From positions 129,579,822 through 129,643,821 of the forward strand of contig NC_085141.1 of NCBI RefSeq assembly GCF_024139115.2: DNA of 64,000 bases, in the 5' to 3' direction. Position numbers and translations under genes: made by a program. Source of the DNA: Armigeres subalbatus. Lineage: Eukaryota; Arthropoda; Insecta; Diptera; Culicidae. Below are positions 11,056-21,474 of this stretch, one piece after another; position 1 is the first letter of the stretch; every line of letters starts with the position of its first letter. Under the pieces are notes generated by a model. That model had not been told where the DNA came from and did not search any database. It worked only from the letters and a program-made list of their open reading frames with translations.

Positions 11056-12170
11056 TCATCAGTTGGCATACAGACACCATTCTAGTCGGACGCGTTTTTC
11101 ACTTCTTTCGTCACATTTGCAGTCCGTTAAAAATGAGCGGTGTACGTAAAAATACGCTTGTTATAGATTTTAGTGTTCTTCCAATTCGTCCAGATGCTAG
11201 CAAAGTGAAGTTGTTTCTGGACAACGAGATAAAACTTCAATATAGTGATGTTAAAAGCATACAGTTGCATAATGCGCGCAACTGTGTGCTGATCGAAATG
11301 ATTTCTAAAGAAATTGTGTCGCGCTACCAAGCGGATCACAATTGAAGCGAACAATGCTTTGTGATAATTGTGAGTTTCGTATACCCGTATATGTTGATTG
11401 CCATGCGGTGACCGTTCGGGTGCATGATCTACCTTCGTCGGTAAATCACTCCACCATTGCCGACTTCATGTTGAAGTTCGGAGAGGTTATTTCGATAAGA
11501 GACGAAATGTGGAAACACTACTTTCCTGGAATACCAAACGGCGTACGAGTGTTACGGATGAATCTACTACAGCATATTCCGTCGTTCATCACCATCGAAA
11601 ATGAAACTACAATGGTGACATACTTGAATCAGCCCAAATCCTGTCGGCAATGTGGCCATCCGGTCCATCGGGGAGAGAAATGTCATGAATCATTCGCCGC
11701 AACCGAGAATAAAACACCTTCCATACCATCAACATCGAAACCAAGCGACGAATTGTTCACTCAGGCTGATTTCCCTCCGATCACCAACGAACTGCAAACA
11801 CCATCAACAATCGAAACGAACGAATCTACTGTTGAAGAACGGAGGCAAGAGAAGGAAGACGAATGGACCGACGTAGACGACAATGTATCGAGCTCATCTG
11901 CCGACTACAATGAGGTGACGCACAAGCGGCGACGGGCAAAGCGAAAGGATGAAAGTGAAACCAAAAAAGTTTGTAGTAGCCAGTGTTCCTCAATCACGGT
12001 TCAGAATGATAGAATTTCAAATGTGCGAAAAGAAAAAATTACGTTCATGAAAAATAAAAGCGGGACGGGATATACCAGAAAATGGTAAATTTCTCAAGGA
12101 TTTTGGCTCTGTAAAGCTGGTAACGGCGAGTGAGCCTTTAAATAAACGAACTGAGTAAAAAAAAAAAAAA
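11056..12170 (+). mobile_element. ORF1-only retrotransposon ('half-LINE') with poly(A) and 12-bp TSD
   Basis: A 1.1-kb retroposed unit bounded by the perfect duplication AAGACCAAATAC (11044-11055, 12171-12182) and ending in a 16-18 base A run. It carries a 5' leader, one gag-like ORF1 and a short 3'UTR, but no endonuclease or RT. It could be a nonautonomous derivative mobilised by a full LINE (analogous to mammalian half-L1s) or a single internally deleted copy. Confidence 0.75.
11133..12088 (+). pseudogene. LINE ORF1 gag-like protein with CCHC knuckle, one frameshift
   Basis: It starts at the ATG at 11133 (MSGVRKNTLVIDF). The first 70 codons run into a stop at about 11343 (YQADHN), and the remainder continues in another frame (KRTMLCDNCEFRIPVYVDC). 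One missing base explains this. Next come an RRM-like stretch (VTVRVHDLPSSVNHSTIADF, EVISIRDEMWKHYFPGIPNG) and one CX2CX4HX4C knuckle, CRQCGHPVHRGEKC (about 11641-11682). An acidic/serine-rich linker and a basic tail (HKRRRAKRKDESETKK) follow. The layout is that of ORF1 of I/Jockey-type LINEs, an RNA-binding chaperone. It is unlike the Juan ORF1 upstream. Confidence 0.75.
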
Positions 12171-12182
12171 AAGACCAAATAC

Positions 12183-13190
12183 AAATAAAATGGACAAAAC
12201 CCATAGGAAAAGTGTGAGATGTTACGTCATTAGTGTTGCTTTTAAAAGATTGCTATCTATGCCGTTATGTATTTTGCATTAATCGACTTTCTTATGGTTT
12301 TTTAACAGTTAATGTCAACAGGTGACAACGGGAGATTTTTTCATACAGTTTTTTACTGACTTTTTTCTGCTTATTCCGAAGGCATTAAAATTTGGCCAAA
12401 TTCACCAGTGGATTGAACGGGGTCGGTAACTTAGCAGGCAAGTATATCCTGAAAATCAGGCCATGTCTCAATGTCAATAAAATGAAGCGCAATAAAGACA
12501 CTATAAACAGTTTACAGATTGAGTACATTTTCGATTTTATTTCCTTGAGAAAATTTGCTTCACCACATATTTTTCAATCGTTTGATTCTTTTCGAAACAT
12601 TGAGAAACATTCAAAGTCTTTCTGAATATTCCGAAATCATCCATTGTAAAAAAAAACGACGACATTAAAAAATAATGTGTAAATCAGCTGAACAAAATCG
12701 AGGGCGAGGTTTCAAATCAAGGAAAAATTCGTTCGGATTTCGGTCCCCACAAGGCTAGTTCAAAGATTAGCTTGTCTGCAAATTTCGCTTCTCATTTGTG
12801 GGCGGGATTTATGGGATTCCGAAAAAAATTAAAACTTTGTCCCGAATTAAAATACAATCCGGCGGGAATCTCCGAGAGTCCGAGCTGTAAACCAGCCTAT
12901 AAATTGGCCAGGATTTGTTTTACTTTTCACGACACGAGTCCCGCCTTTTTGAAAGCACATGGGAACAAAATCAATGGACAATGTTCCCGAGGTGTAAGGA
13001 TACTTTTAGAGTCATTTAAACTAATTGCGATCAAAAAGGACAGTGAATCGATTGAATTAAACATTTGGTCACATGCGCCAACCAAACTCATGGAAATAAT
13101 TAAAACTACATTTTATAAATGTTCTTTCCTTGTTAAGATTCTTATTATTCTTATCCGCAGATTTTCCCTCAATTACATTAATGAAAAACC
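12183..13190. other. No gene seen
   Basis: AT-rich spacer. Short chance frames (12392-12625, 12772-13194) show no motif. Near 12741 the string CGGATTTCGGTCCCC recurs (24288), hinting at a further decayed repeat. Confidence 0.4.
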
Positions 13191-13849
13191 CTGATTATCC
13201 ACCTAGCGGTGATGGTGCCTTTTCCGCGCAAATCAAAATTTGTTTTTTGTCCATAACTTCCGAGCAAATGGTCCGATTTTACCAATTTTCAATAGGAAAC
13301 AATGGGACAGAATCCAGCGTCGAATGCAACTTGGTGCAAGTAAATCGGTTAAAAATAAGTGACGCGATTATTCCGTAAAAAAAAGTATTTTGGCCATAAC
13401 TTCCGATCCCATAGCCCGATCTGGCCAATTTTCAATAGGAAACAATGGGATAGAAGTCTTCGTCGAATGCAACTTGTTGCGAGCAGTCTTCAAGGTGCAA
13501 CATGTTTGAGATGTTCACCTAAGTTTGTGCACCCAATCAAACATTGCTTGCTATGTTCGAACTTGCACATAGCAATCTGAACACGAGCCTGAACTCCGAT
13601 ACACCCAGGCGCAATGTACAATGTTCAAACATCGAGTTTAAACTTGGGTTCAAACATGTGCGCTTGCACACGAGAATGCTACGCTTGGGTAAATGAACGG
13701 GTTGCTAGGGAAACTATTATTGATTCTTCACGTTTCCCAGCCTTGTTATTCATATCTCGAATATGAGAATTTAACCAAACTTCAATGAAAGTATGATTGA
13801 AAAATTGAAACATGTTGTGCACATTTTTCGCACTTGCATAACGAAGCGT

Positions 13850-13920
13850 TGATAGAGGTGAGGTCTTGACTCAGGCCTTCCATTCATGACGTCTTAGGTT
13901 CGAATCTGCTCTGAGCGGAG
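13850..13920 (+). repeat. tRNA-like module (B-box-like)
   Basis: Contains GGTTCGAATCTGC, close to the RNA polymerase III B box, with a weak A-box-like stretch about 45 bases earlier. It does not fold into a full tRNA by eye, so it is called a tRNA-derived piece and not a gene. Confidence 0.35.
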
Positions 13921-14526
13921 CTTTTTGTTCCATTTTCGAGGTTCTGAAAGCAATTCTTCTTAGGATTTCAGGATTCTGTAACCACACAAAACTGATTAGT
14001 TCATATTTCTAAAATTTTGGGATAATATTTTTCTGACACGTTTATATGAGGATAATTCATTCTACTTACTTTGCGGTAGTACTTAATAAATATACCGAGA
14101 ATCTGAAGCGAAGTTCTGGGTTGCATAGAGATTTCTTTATTCCAGGGAGAGGGTTTTCGACCTTTTTGAAGAACCTTATGATCAACTTTATTCCAGTTTC
14201 GTAATTTATAATCGGCTTTAATTCCAGTTTCGTAATTTTTTATATTGTCATAATTGGAGATTTTATCTTTTATGAGAGCCATGTAGTTTATAAGACTTTT
14301 ATGTTTAAGGATTTGTGGGCTCATTTCTGACCTGGAGCTCCATCGTTTGTGAATTTTCTTTGTATTGCTTAATGTCATCGGCGTATTATTTATACATAGC
14401 AATATAGAACACATTATGAACAGACCCCCTACTATCTTTTTAAATTTCTATCAATTTGAATTTTTGGTTAACAACCTCCCTCCCCCACTAAAAGTGTGTC
14501 TTAGAACTTTTTGGAATCAACATCTA

Positions 14527-14754
14527 TCCAGCTTTTCGCGCACGGTAATGGCGGCTCTGTTGATTTAGAAGTGTATGCGTCCCCGTACTTCTTTGACATC
14601 TGACTTGGGTTTGACATTTCGATTACCCTCTCCCCTCGTCATGGAACAGGAGGAAAACGGAATGTCAAACCCAAGCCAGATGTCAAAGAAGTACAGGGTC
14701 GGATACACTTCTAAATCAACAGAGCCACCATTATACCGTGCGCGAAAAGCTGGA
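14527..14754. mobile_element. 228-bp foldback MITE, TA duplication
   Basis: The arms TCCAGCTTTTCGCGCACGGT and its complement run for about 95 bases each with few mismatches (including TTAGAAGTGTAT and GTACTTCTTTGACATCTG). TA flanks at 14525-14526 and 14755-14756. Confidence 0.75.
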
Positions 14755-15142
14755 TATTTTATTCACGATATGCAAATCCCATCGTATCTAACAAAACAAA
14801 ACGCATGCTTGCATATGTAACGGATATGAAATAATTAGGGGCTACATTATAGACAGACGAACAGAGACTTATGTGTTTTACTTCATTTAGAACATAAACG
14901 CAAGGAAACTTTAAATAATAATTACATTGGAGGCTGCCAGTTGTCTTACCGGGAAAATGCACATAACATACATTTGTTATGAACATAAAGAATAATATCT
15001 GAAGATTGTATGCAAAATGTTGAGTAAACAAATTGTTGTGATATTGAGATATCGGACTAAGTGCAAACCACCTGACAAGGGCTGAAAAGTGGCATTTATA
15101 AAACTAAAACTATTCATGTGCCATTCCTAAAAATCCAAAACA

Positions 15143-15204
15143 AGGATTCAAACACTAGTGCCCTGAGTGAACGCCAAACGAGTTACCACTAGGCCATCAC
15201 CGCT
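15143..15204 (-). repeat. tRNA-like module (A and B boxes)
   Basis: On the minus strand it reads GCGGTGATGGCCTAGTGGTA, containing an A box TGGCCTAGTGG. GTGTTTGAATCC, a B box, follows after normal tRNA spacing. Stem pairing is poor, so it is likely the head of an old tRNA-derived SINE or tRNA pseudogene. Confidence 0.5.
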
Positions 15205-15654
15205 ACTCAAGAAGAGAACCCACTTGACCAATATGAACAGATGAACGGCATGCTGTGTGTAAACTGATGTTTAAACTTCCATGTTCAAACCCGTGTGTCT
15301 AGTATGCATGTTTGAGTGCGAACTTGCACACGGGATAACTGCACTTGTTTAAACGCGGTTCATGTTTTCGTGCAACTTGCGAGCAGGTTAATGCTAAGAG
15401 CTCGAAAAATGAGTGACACTTTTGCTACATTTTGATACGTGGGTGCGCACAGACCCACACATAATCACAGACATCACCTCAATTCGTCGAAATGAGTCGA
15501 TCGGTATATAACACTATGTGTCTCCGGGTCTTCTAAAAAAGTTTGTTTTTGAAGCGATTATATAGCCTATACGTATACTTAGTATACGAGAAAGGCAAAA
15601 AGGTTTCAGCATGGGAAATCAATAAGAACACCCCATGGTTCTTTTCACATTTGT

Positions 15655-16565
15655 CTGTTGACATTATTTATTCTTAAAATTGAAGATATTCTTGCCTGTC
15701 GTAACACTGCTTCCTAGGCGGGCCTTGTGGCGCTTGATTCTACCCACTAGCATATACTTAGCCTTCGAAGCATTCATCGCCAGTCCAATTTCCTTTGTCT
15801 GCCACCTTTTCAGATTTTCGGCCGACAAACAAATTGACTGGATCCGTTAAAAATCGTACCCCGGCTGATACACCCGACTCTCCGCTTGACATATTCTAGC
15901 GCGATATTGAACAACATGCATGAAAGTTTATCATAGTCGTAGTCCCCGGTGGGATTCGAACGACCTTAAGTGTTCACCTGGAATATTCACAGTTTATTAC
16001 CCATACACCGTTGCTTTTATCGGTCTTGTAATCACCCCATGAAAGTTATTCTCACCCACGCTGTCTATACCGCTTTGAAATCGACCTGATGTTCACGGCA
16101 TTTTCGAAAGAATTTACCGTACTTTAAGATTTGTCGATCGGCTGTAATCTGTTTCCTAAGTTCTGACTATCAGGCGGTGCAGACAAGTAGTCAGCTTTAA
16201 CGGGCACATCTTTGTGAGTTCAGCTTCTGTTTTATTGTTATTTAGCTGTTGCATGTCACTTTCAACTTCCCTCAAGGTAGGGGCTATTTGGTTTCCAACG
16301 TCCCCTGAATGGACCTACTAGTATCCTCCGCTGCCTTGACCCTAACACACTAACTCTCAGCGCCTTTTAAGTATTCCTGCTGCTTTCAACATTAGACTAC
16401 CACTCATTCGTTCGTCAAGATGGTTATCCGTGCACATCTCGGCTCATGGCACAAAGTCATTGCGAGATGAGTTGAGCATTTGATAAAACTTGCGTGTTTC
16501 TCGATAACGGCGCAGCTGTTCCATCTCCTCGCATAGCACCACGATACGTCCTGATGTGTATCAGT
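15655..16565 (-). pseudogene. Decayed RTE-like LINE ORF2 fragment
   Basis: Read on the minus strand from 16565 down: LCEEMEQLRRYRETRKFYQM (linker, near 16530), then NSSRNDFVP, MQQLNNNKT and LTTCLHRLIVRT (near 16180). Further on come LSCMLFNIALEYVKRR (near 15920, the RT block before the YADD box), and EIGLAMNASKAKYMLVGR with ARLGSSVTTGKNIF (near 15740-15690). The FVDD box itself is deleted or unrecognisable. These blocks parallel those of the RTE-like copy at 59572-62420 (for example GDSLSCLLFNIALEGVIRRA). Numerous stops and frameshifts indicate an old copy. A tRNA-like GGTGGGATTCGAACGACC on the plus strand at 15947-15964 lies within it and is probably fortuitous. Confidence 0.65.
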
Positions 16566-16912
16566 GCAGAATATTCAACATCACCAGATGTACACCAACA
16601 GTTGCCTGCAAATATCGTTCATTCAATGGGAAGACACTTAACTGCTATCAGAAGAAAGTTAAATTCAGACCAATTTAGTCAATAAACTTTATTTATTATA
16701 CCTCATATAAAAGATAATGTACAAGATCAGAAATGTTAATCTATATTCGCATATTATTAAATTGCACTGTCCTTCTGTTTGACAATTCTTAATAAATATA
16801 TAATCTTTATAATCTCCTTATAGAACTAAATTACTACAACTGACTGAAATGTGTGCTCATTTGGTGTCTCAAATTAGATCTACAAAGCAAAATTAGTATC
16901 AACGTAATTTTA
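16566..16912 (-). terminator. 3' flank of the FAM177 gene with candidate poly(A) signals
   Basis: Sequence downstream of the FAM177 stop codon on the minus strand. AATAAA (minus strand) occurs at 16909-16914, overlapping the stop, and twice at 16688-16697, about 220 bases further on. The distal pair is the more plausible cleavage signal. The LINE remnant begins just beyond it. Confidence 0.4.
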
Positions 16913-17287
16913 TTAATATTTCTCAATTTCATTAGTCACCGCAACTCGCGTTCCTGCCGTGGGCGCACTGTGAACGACAGTGGACGTTGCGGCCGTTGCT
17001 GTCAGCGTTGTAGCAGCAGCAGCAGTTGGTCGACTTTCCTCCGATGGTTCACCAGCCAAGCTGCTGCCGATCGGTCGATTTTGTTCCACGAAGTTTTTGA
17101 TCGCCTGATCTTCCGCATTCTGCTCGGCTTGCATTCGTTTGAATTCTTCAATCTCGAAACTGTACTTGGGGGTGGTGATGCCCAGAAACGATGCCAACCC
17201 TTCACCAACGTAGTCGCAGCCGGCCAGAACCGAAGTGCCCAGTTTGCACGTCTTATGCAACATCCAGTCGCTCCAGTTCATTTTGGA
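16913..17287 (-). CDS. FAM177A1: FAM177 family protein, exon 2 (C-terminal 124 codons)
   Basis: Second coding exon of a FAM177 homologue. The acceptor CCACAG lies at 17288-17293 on the minus strand, and the frame continues in phase 0 from exon 1: DVDE joined to SKMNWSDWMLHKTC. The core LAGCDYVGEGLASFLGITTP followed by KYSFEIEEFKRMQ matches the conserved FAM177 block known from human FAM177A1 (CDFLGEKIASVLGISTPKY, from memory). The hydrophobic amphipathic segment around SVLAGCDYVGEGLASFLGI may be the membrane-associated part. The tail is glutamate-rich, then alanine/threonine-rich low complexity, ending at a TAA at 16913-16915. Joined length is 192 aa, similar to other family members. Human FAM177A1 is reported as a Golgi-associated partner of VPS13B; the insect role is unknown to me. 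Confidence 0.87.
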   Translation of the reverse strand, partial: SKMNWSDWMLHKTCKLGTSVLAGCDYVGEGLASFLGITTPKYSFEIEEFKRMQAEQNAEDQAIKNFVEQNRPIGSSLAGEPSEESRPTAAAATTLTATAATSTVVHSAPTAGTRVAVTNEIEKY

Positions 17288-17463
17288 CTGTGGAAAATGA
17301 CAATTGAAACATTATTTTTTTAATGAATAAATTTTAATGTCGAAATATTTTACAAAAATAATTTGAAAAATAGGAAACCAATAGGTATTCTTATCAGGCT
17401 ATTCCGATTCGGACAGTACAATTCTGCTATGTATCTAGTTCAGCCAAGATTTTTTTTAATCTT

Positions 17464-18412
17464 CACACTAAAAAATTTGACCGAACTCGGTTCCAGTTTC
17501 TACCGAAGTCGATCGGTTATCACTAAAGAACCTAGTAAAGAACCGAACAACTCGTTTGAAAATAAGTTCTTAACCGAATGCTTTCAAACTATAAACGCAT
17601 GATCGGTTTCACCTAAATAAATTTGACAGAAATAAACCGATCTATTCGGTAATACATTTTTATGTACAAGTTCGGTACGAGAAATGAGTACGTTCGGTAA
17701 CACGAACTGAACAGTCGGTAAATATTTATTTTGACGTACAGAGATACAATCAAAGTTGATAGAACGCTTCATGTGTGCTTCATGGGTGTGTTTTTTATTT
17801 AATCACTGGATGCTGATTTACCATTTTTTGTAAGAAAATCTTGGAGCGATTGTTATATGTGAGATGTAAGTTATCTTGAGAATTGGTTATATGTAACGTA
17901 ATTATCATTATTTCCATTTACAGGTATTATCTTCCAGAAAATTATTGCTGGAAAATTCTGTCTGCCACATATTTGCGCTGACACATTTTCCAGCATTTGG
18001 AGCAAGCTATTTACGTGATTTTTACGAACCTATTTAGTTTTCCGAACAGCTAAATGTACGCTTCACAAAATGAGCATAGCAAATAAAATCAAATATAAGT
18101 AATAATGCTGATATGGATTTATTTTAATCATTTTTTTTTTCCTGTATAAAACTAACAAAAAGAACCGAACTCCGTTGTTACTGAACAGTAAGCTCGGTTG
18201 TTTTGACAGCTTTCGGTTAAATTTGGAAACCGACACTCGGTTAAAGAAAGATGTATGAACCGAGTTAATTCGGTTAATTTGACATTTCAATTTCGACAAA
18301 ATGATTACCGAGCGATCGGTTACTCTTTGTTGAACCGACCAGACAACCGAGCGTTCAGCAGATAAAAACTCGGTTAAAATATAAACGAGTTCGGTATAAT
18401 ATTCTAAGTGTG
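17464..18412. mobile_element. ~950-bp MITE saturated with CCGAAC/TTCGGT motifs
   Basis: The left end CACACTAAAAAATTTGACCG and the right end (other strand) CACACTTAGAATATTATACC both lead into CCGAACTCG. More than 20 copies of ACCGA or TCGGT are spread through both halves in both orientations (for example GACCGAACTCGGTTCC, CCGAGTTAATTCGGTT), mostly absent from its centre (about 17770-18150). The flanking duplication is at most TT. No ORF. Confidence 0.65.
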
Positions 18413-18444
18413 TTCGCTTCAAGCTGCACTATTAAATGAACCGC

Positions 18445-18800
18445 TTGTTTGAGAAACTGCATATGTAACATTTTTGGCCAAAATGAGATTTTTATATATT
18501 TTGAATCCTCGTCCAAAAATGCGTATTCTGGCAAAAAAAAACGATTTTTTTTTGTTCAGGAATGTATGAAAAAAATATCGTTTGTTTGAGAAACTACATA
18601 TGCCCACGCACTTTGAAGAGCAATTGTGAAGTACTGCTTTCAGTTTTTGCACTGGAAGTGCCCCAGGGGGTTGAGTTTTGCCAAAAACTATTGATCTGTA
18701 TCGAAGAAATCGAAAGATTCGGTGCCAATTTGTCCAAAAACAGTTTTTCGTAGTTTTCTCAAAATAGTGTAAAATGGATTTATGCAGTTTCTCAAACAAA
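18445..18800. mobile_element. ~356-bp MITE with TTTGTTTGAGAAACTGCATA ends
   Basis: TTGTTTGAGAAACTGCATA at the left is matched by its complement TATGCAGTTTCTCAAACAA at the right (about 18781-18799). The same motif recurs internally near 18578-18600 (TTTGTTTGAGAAACTACATA), so it may be composite. The flanking duplication is unclear. Confidence 0.55.
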
Positions 18801-19300
18801 TGATTCAAATCTCGAGTAAAAAGAAAGGATAACGGTGAATTTTTAAATTTATTAAATAATTTTGTTGTTAGGCATGACCTATGAATGAGTCATTGCGAGT
18901 AGTTCCTCTCTTAACATAAAATAAAATGGAGCAAAACAACCGAGAGTAGGTAGGGGAACGGTTCGACACTTCATCGCATAGCTCCTATTTCCATCCCATC
19001 AAAAACAAAGCAATGAAAAGGAATTTGGTTTGTTTCTTATTTTTGTGATTTTTTCCAGCAGTGAGCACGCGTGTTAGCAATGAGATGAATATGTGTTCAG
19101 TGAGATGGAAAACGAAGAATTTCCCCTATTTCTATTCAATATTAAAAAAAATTAAAAAAATTTTTTAGTTTAGGTCAAATCTGTACTTGGTGATGGATAA
19201 ATTAAAGCTTATTCGAATGAGATCTACCGCTGTTACTTTTAAATTTAATCAAATACATGTCATTTTGGGGTAACTAATCTCTTTGGACGGTTTTGAATAT

Positions 19301-21199
19301 AGGAGAGGGCGGGGCAAGATCGCCACCCGGGCAAGAAGAGCACCCCTTAATTTTACAGCTATTATGTCTTTTTCTCTCTAAATAACCCCGCACACTGTTA
19401 AATTATTCGCGAAGTCGAAACAAAATTCTTCACACAACCAATGAGTGACAGTTCTTTATGGGTTTTTACAGTAGAGCAGGGGAGGAGATACGGCCATGTA
19501 TCACTCAAACTCTGACAGATAGCAATGGGGTTTCCCATAGGAGGGAAGAGCAGAATTGGGTTGTTGAGCAGAGAAAAATATGAGTTTTTTTATAGTTTAA
19601 CATAAAGAGCAAGCTTTTCTGATCTCCAACATATTTTTATTTTGCTTGTAAACCTTTTATTTTCATATTTGTATAGCAAACAATAAGCCATTTTAATCGA
19701 TAGAATGACACTAACTTTCATAGAATGACAGTTGGCCCATGCAGCATAAGAACAAATTTTTAGTCCCATATAAATTTAAAATCCAAATTAAAAATTGTTC
19801 CGGGGCTCCAAAAATTCTGGAAAATTGAGGTTAGGCTCAGTTTTTTATGCAGATTCAGAATATGTAAAAACATATATACCCCTAAACAACCCAATTTGCT
19901 TCGACTTCGCGAATAATCCAACAAAAGACTTGACACTAAAAAAATATATTATAAAAAAAAGAAATGAATTTGAAATACAGATAAATTAGCAAAAGTTGGT
20001 GAAAACTTGGATTTTATTATGAGAAATCAGCATTAGAAAATAAAGTTTTTAAAAACAAAATCATTTTTTAATGAGAATTCTGACCAAGTACACATCTTAT
20101 ATGTCATCAAAGAATGTTTTAGGGCAAATTGAAATATTCACAGTCAAATGTTTGACCATGCCTAATTAGTTTAGAATAATTTATCTCAAATGGGGCAAGA
20201 TGCTCATCCTATTTTTGAACAATGCTCACCCTATTTTTGAACATTGAAATAATACACAAAATACTGAAACTCTTTTGCACAACCTACAATTATGATTTAC
20301 CTGCTGTGCGCTGAATCTGTTGAGTTACGTACATGCGTACATTAGACCGATACAAATATTTAAAAACTATTTTGTCTCCCTCCCCCTCGGATTTTTTTTG
20401 CCTAAAAATAATATTTTGAGAGGGCAACAAAATAAAATTCGGATAATTTTGAGGATTTTCAAAACATTCTTTAACAAATCCGAGGAGTTTTTTCGATTTT
20501 TTGCATTTCTCGCTTAACTTTTCAAAAGGACCTAAGTAACATTTTTTTCATGAATTAATTTGAATAGCGCAATCAACAGAACAACATGAAAGCTTTTGAT
20601 TGCAGTACTCAAATTAATTCATGAAAAAAATGTTACTTAGGTCCTTTTGAAAAATTAAGCGAGATTTCAATATTTATTTTTTATTATACCACCCCCCCCC
20701 CCCCCCTGACTTTTCGGAGATCAGTAGGACAAAATGTTAATTAAATATTTGTAACAGCTTTATCAAATTTATTGAAACTTTAAACTGATTTTTGCTGTTT
20801 AATGTAATTTTGATGGTATCAATAAAAAATAATAACTTATCGATCCCAAAACAGTTTCATTGTTTTTATATGGCCAATGCGCATTAAAAGCTATTATTTT
20901 TTGTTAATATTGGCGCTCTAATGCATTTTTTTTAGTCAGAAAAAAATATTTTTAAAAAAGGTGCCCTTCTTTGCCCCGTAGGGATGCTCATCTTGCCCCG
21001 TAGTATATTTGAAGTCAAAAACAAAGTTTTAGCTAAGTCACTTTTATCGGGATTATCGTACTTTTTTAAATTCGCTTTCTAGTCTAGATGTTAGAAAAGA
21101 TGCATCAAACAAGAACTATCGTATTGTAGTATAGAAAAGCATGCTTGCTGAGAAGGTATTAAGTATCAGTCTTAGGGTGCTCATCCTGCCCCTTCCTAC
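19301..21199. mobile_element. ~1.9-kb element with GGGGCAAGAT-type ends
   Basis: The left end TAGGAGAGGGCGGGGCAAGA leads to a GCCACCC; the right end read in reverse is GGTAGGAAGGGGCAGGATGA leading to GCACCC, so they are imperfect inverted repeats. Internal copies of CTTGCCCC/GGGGCAAG occur near 20191 and 20975-21000. It hosts the hairpin at 20509-20663 and a run of 16 C at about 20691-20706. No transposase seen. Related GGGG(C/T)AAGA motifs delimit 43468-44370 and 55440-56150. Confidence 0.5.
20509..20663. mobile_element. Hairpin family 1 copy, ATTT duplication
   Basis: 155-bp near-perfect palindrome beginning CTCGCTTAAC, flanked by ATTT at 20505-20508 and 20664-20667. Confidence 0.85.
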
Positions 21200-21317
21200 C
21201 ACATTCCCCTCTGATAAAATACCGCCTCGTAGCTTAGTTCTTACTGAGCACTTCCACAGTTGGTCAGTGTTCAGCAAAACCGCACCAAGCGGCTTTTTGA
21301 CTGTTTTGAGATGCTTT

Positions 21318-21474
21318 CTCGCTTAACTTTTCAAAAGGACCTAAGTAACATTTATTTTTCATGAATTAATTTGAATACTGCAATCAATAGCTTTCATGTT
21401 GTTATGTTGATTGCGCTATTCAAATTAATTCATGAAAAAAATGTTACTTAGGTCCTTTTGAAAAGTTAAGCGAG
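21318..21474. mobile_element. Hairpin family 1 copy, CTTT duplication
   Basis: 157-bp near-perfect palindrome beginning CTCGCTTAAC, flanked by CTTT at 21314-21317 and 21475-21478. Confidence 0.85.

Larger units (their letters stand above)
13487..15376. mobile_element. 1.9-kb element inserted in a MITE, 8-10 bp duplication
   Basis: Flanked by TTGCGAGCAG at 13477-13486 and 15377-15386. Subterminal DNA on both sides is rich in GTTCAAAC, TGTTCGAAC and GCTTGCACA-type motifs in opposite orientation. It carries tRNA-like segments pointing inward and a nested 228-bp foldback. No transposase. Duplication length suggests hAT-like or another 8-bp-TSD group (inference). Confidence 0.5.
13191..15597. mobile_element. 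'CCTTTCTCG' MITE split by a 1.9-kb insertion
   Basis: The left part (13191-13486) begins TTATCCACCTAGCGGTGATG. It contains the sub-unit TTTTCAATAGGAAACAATGG twice, so it is internally duplicated. The right part (15387-15597) ends TATACGAGAAAGGC. The order and spacing match the intact 531-bp copy at 6800-7330, showing that everything between is inserted. Confidence 0.65.

Noticed and set aside
15947..15964. Possible tRNA gene (GGTGGGATTCGAACGACC)
   Set aside because: Only the T-arm resembles a tRNA; no A box or paired acceptor stem at the right distance, and the segment overlaps a decayed LINE RT reading.
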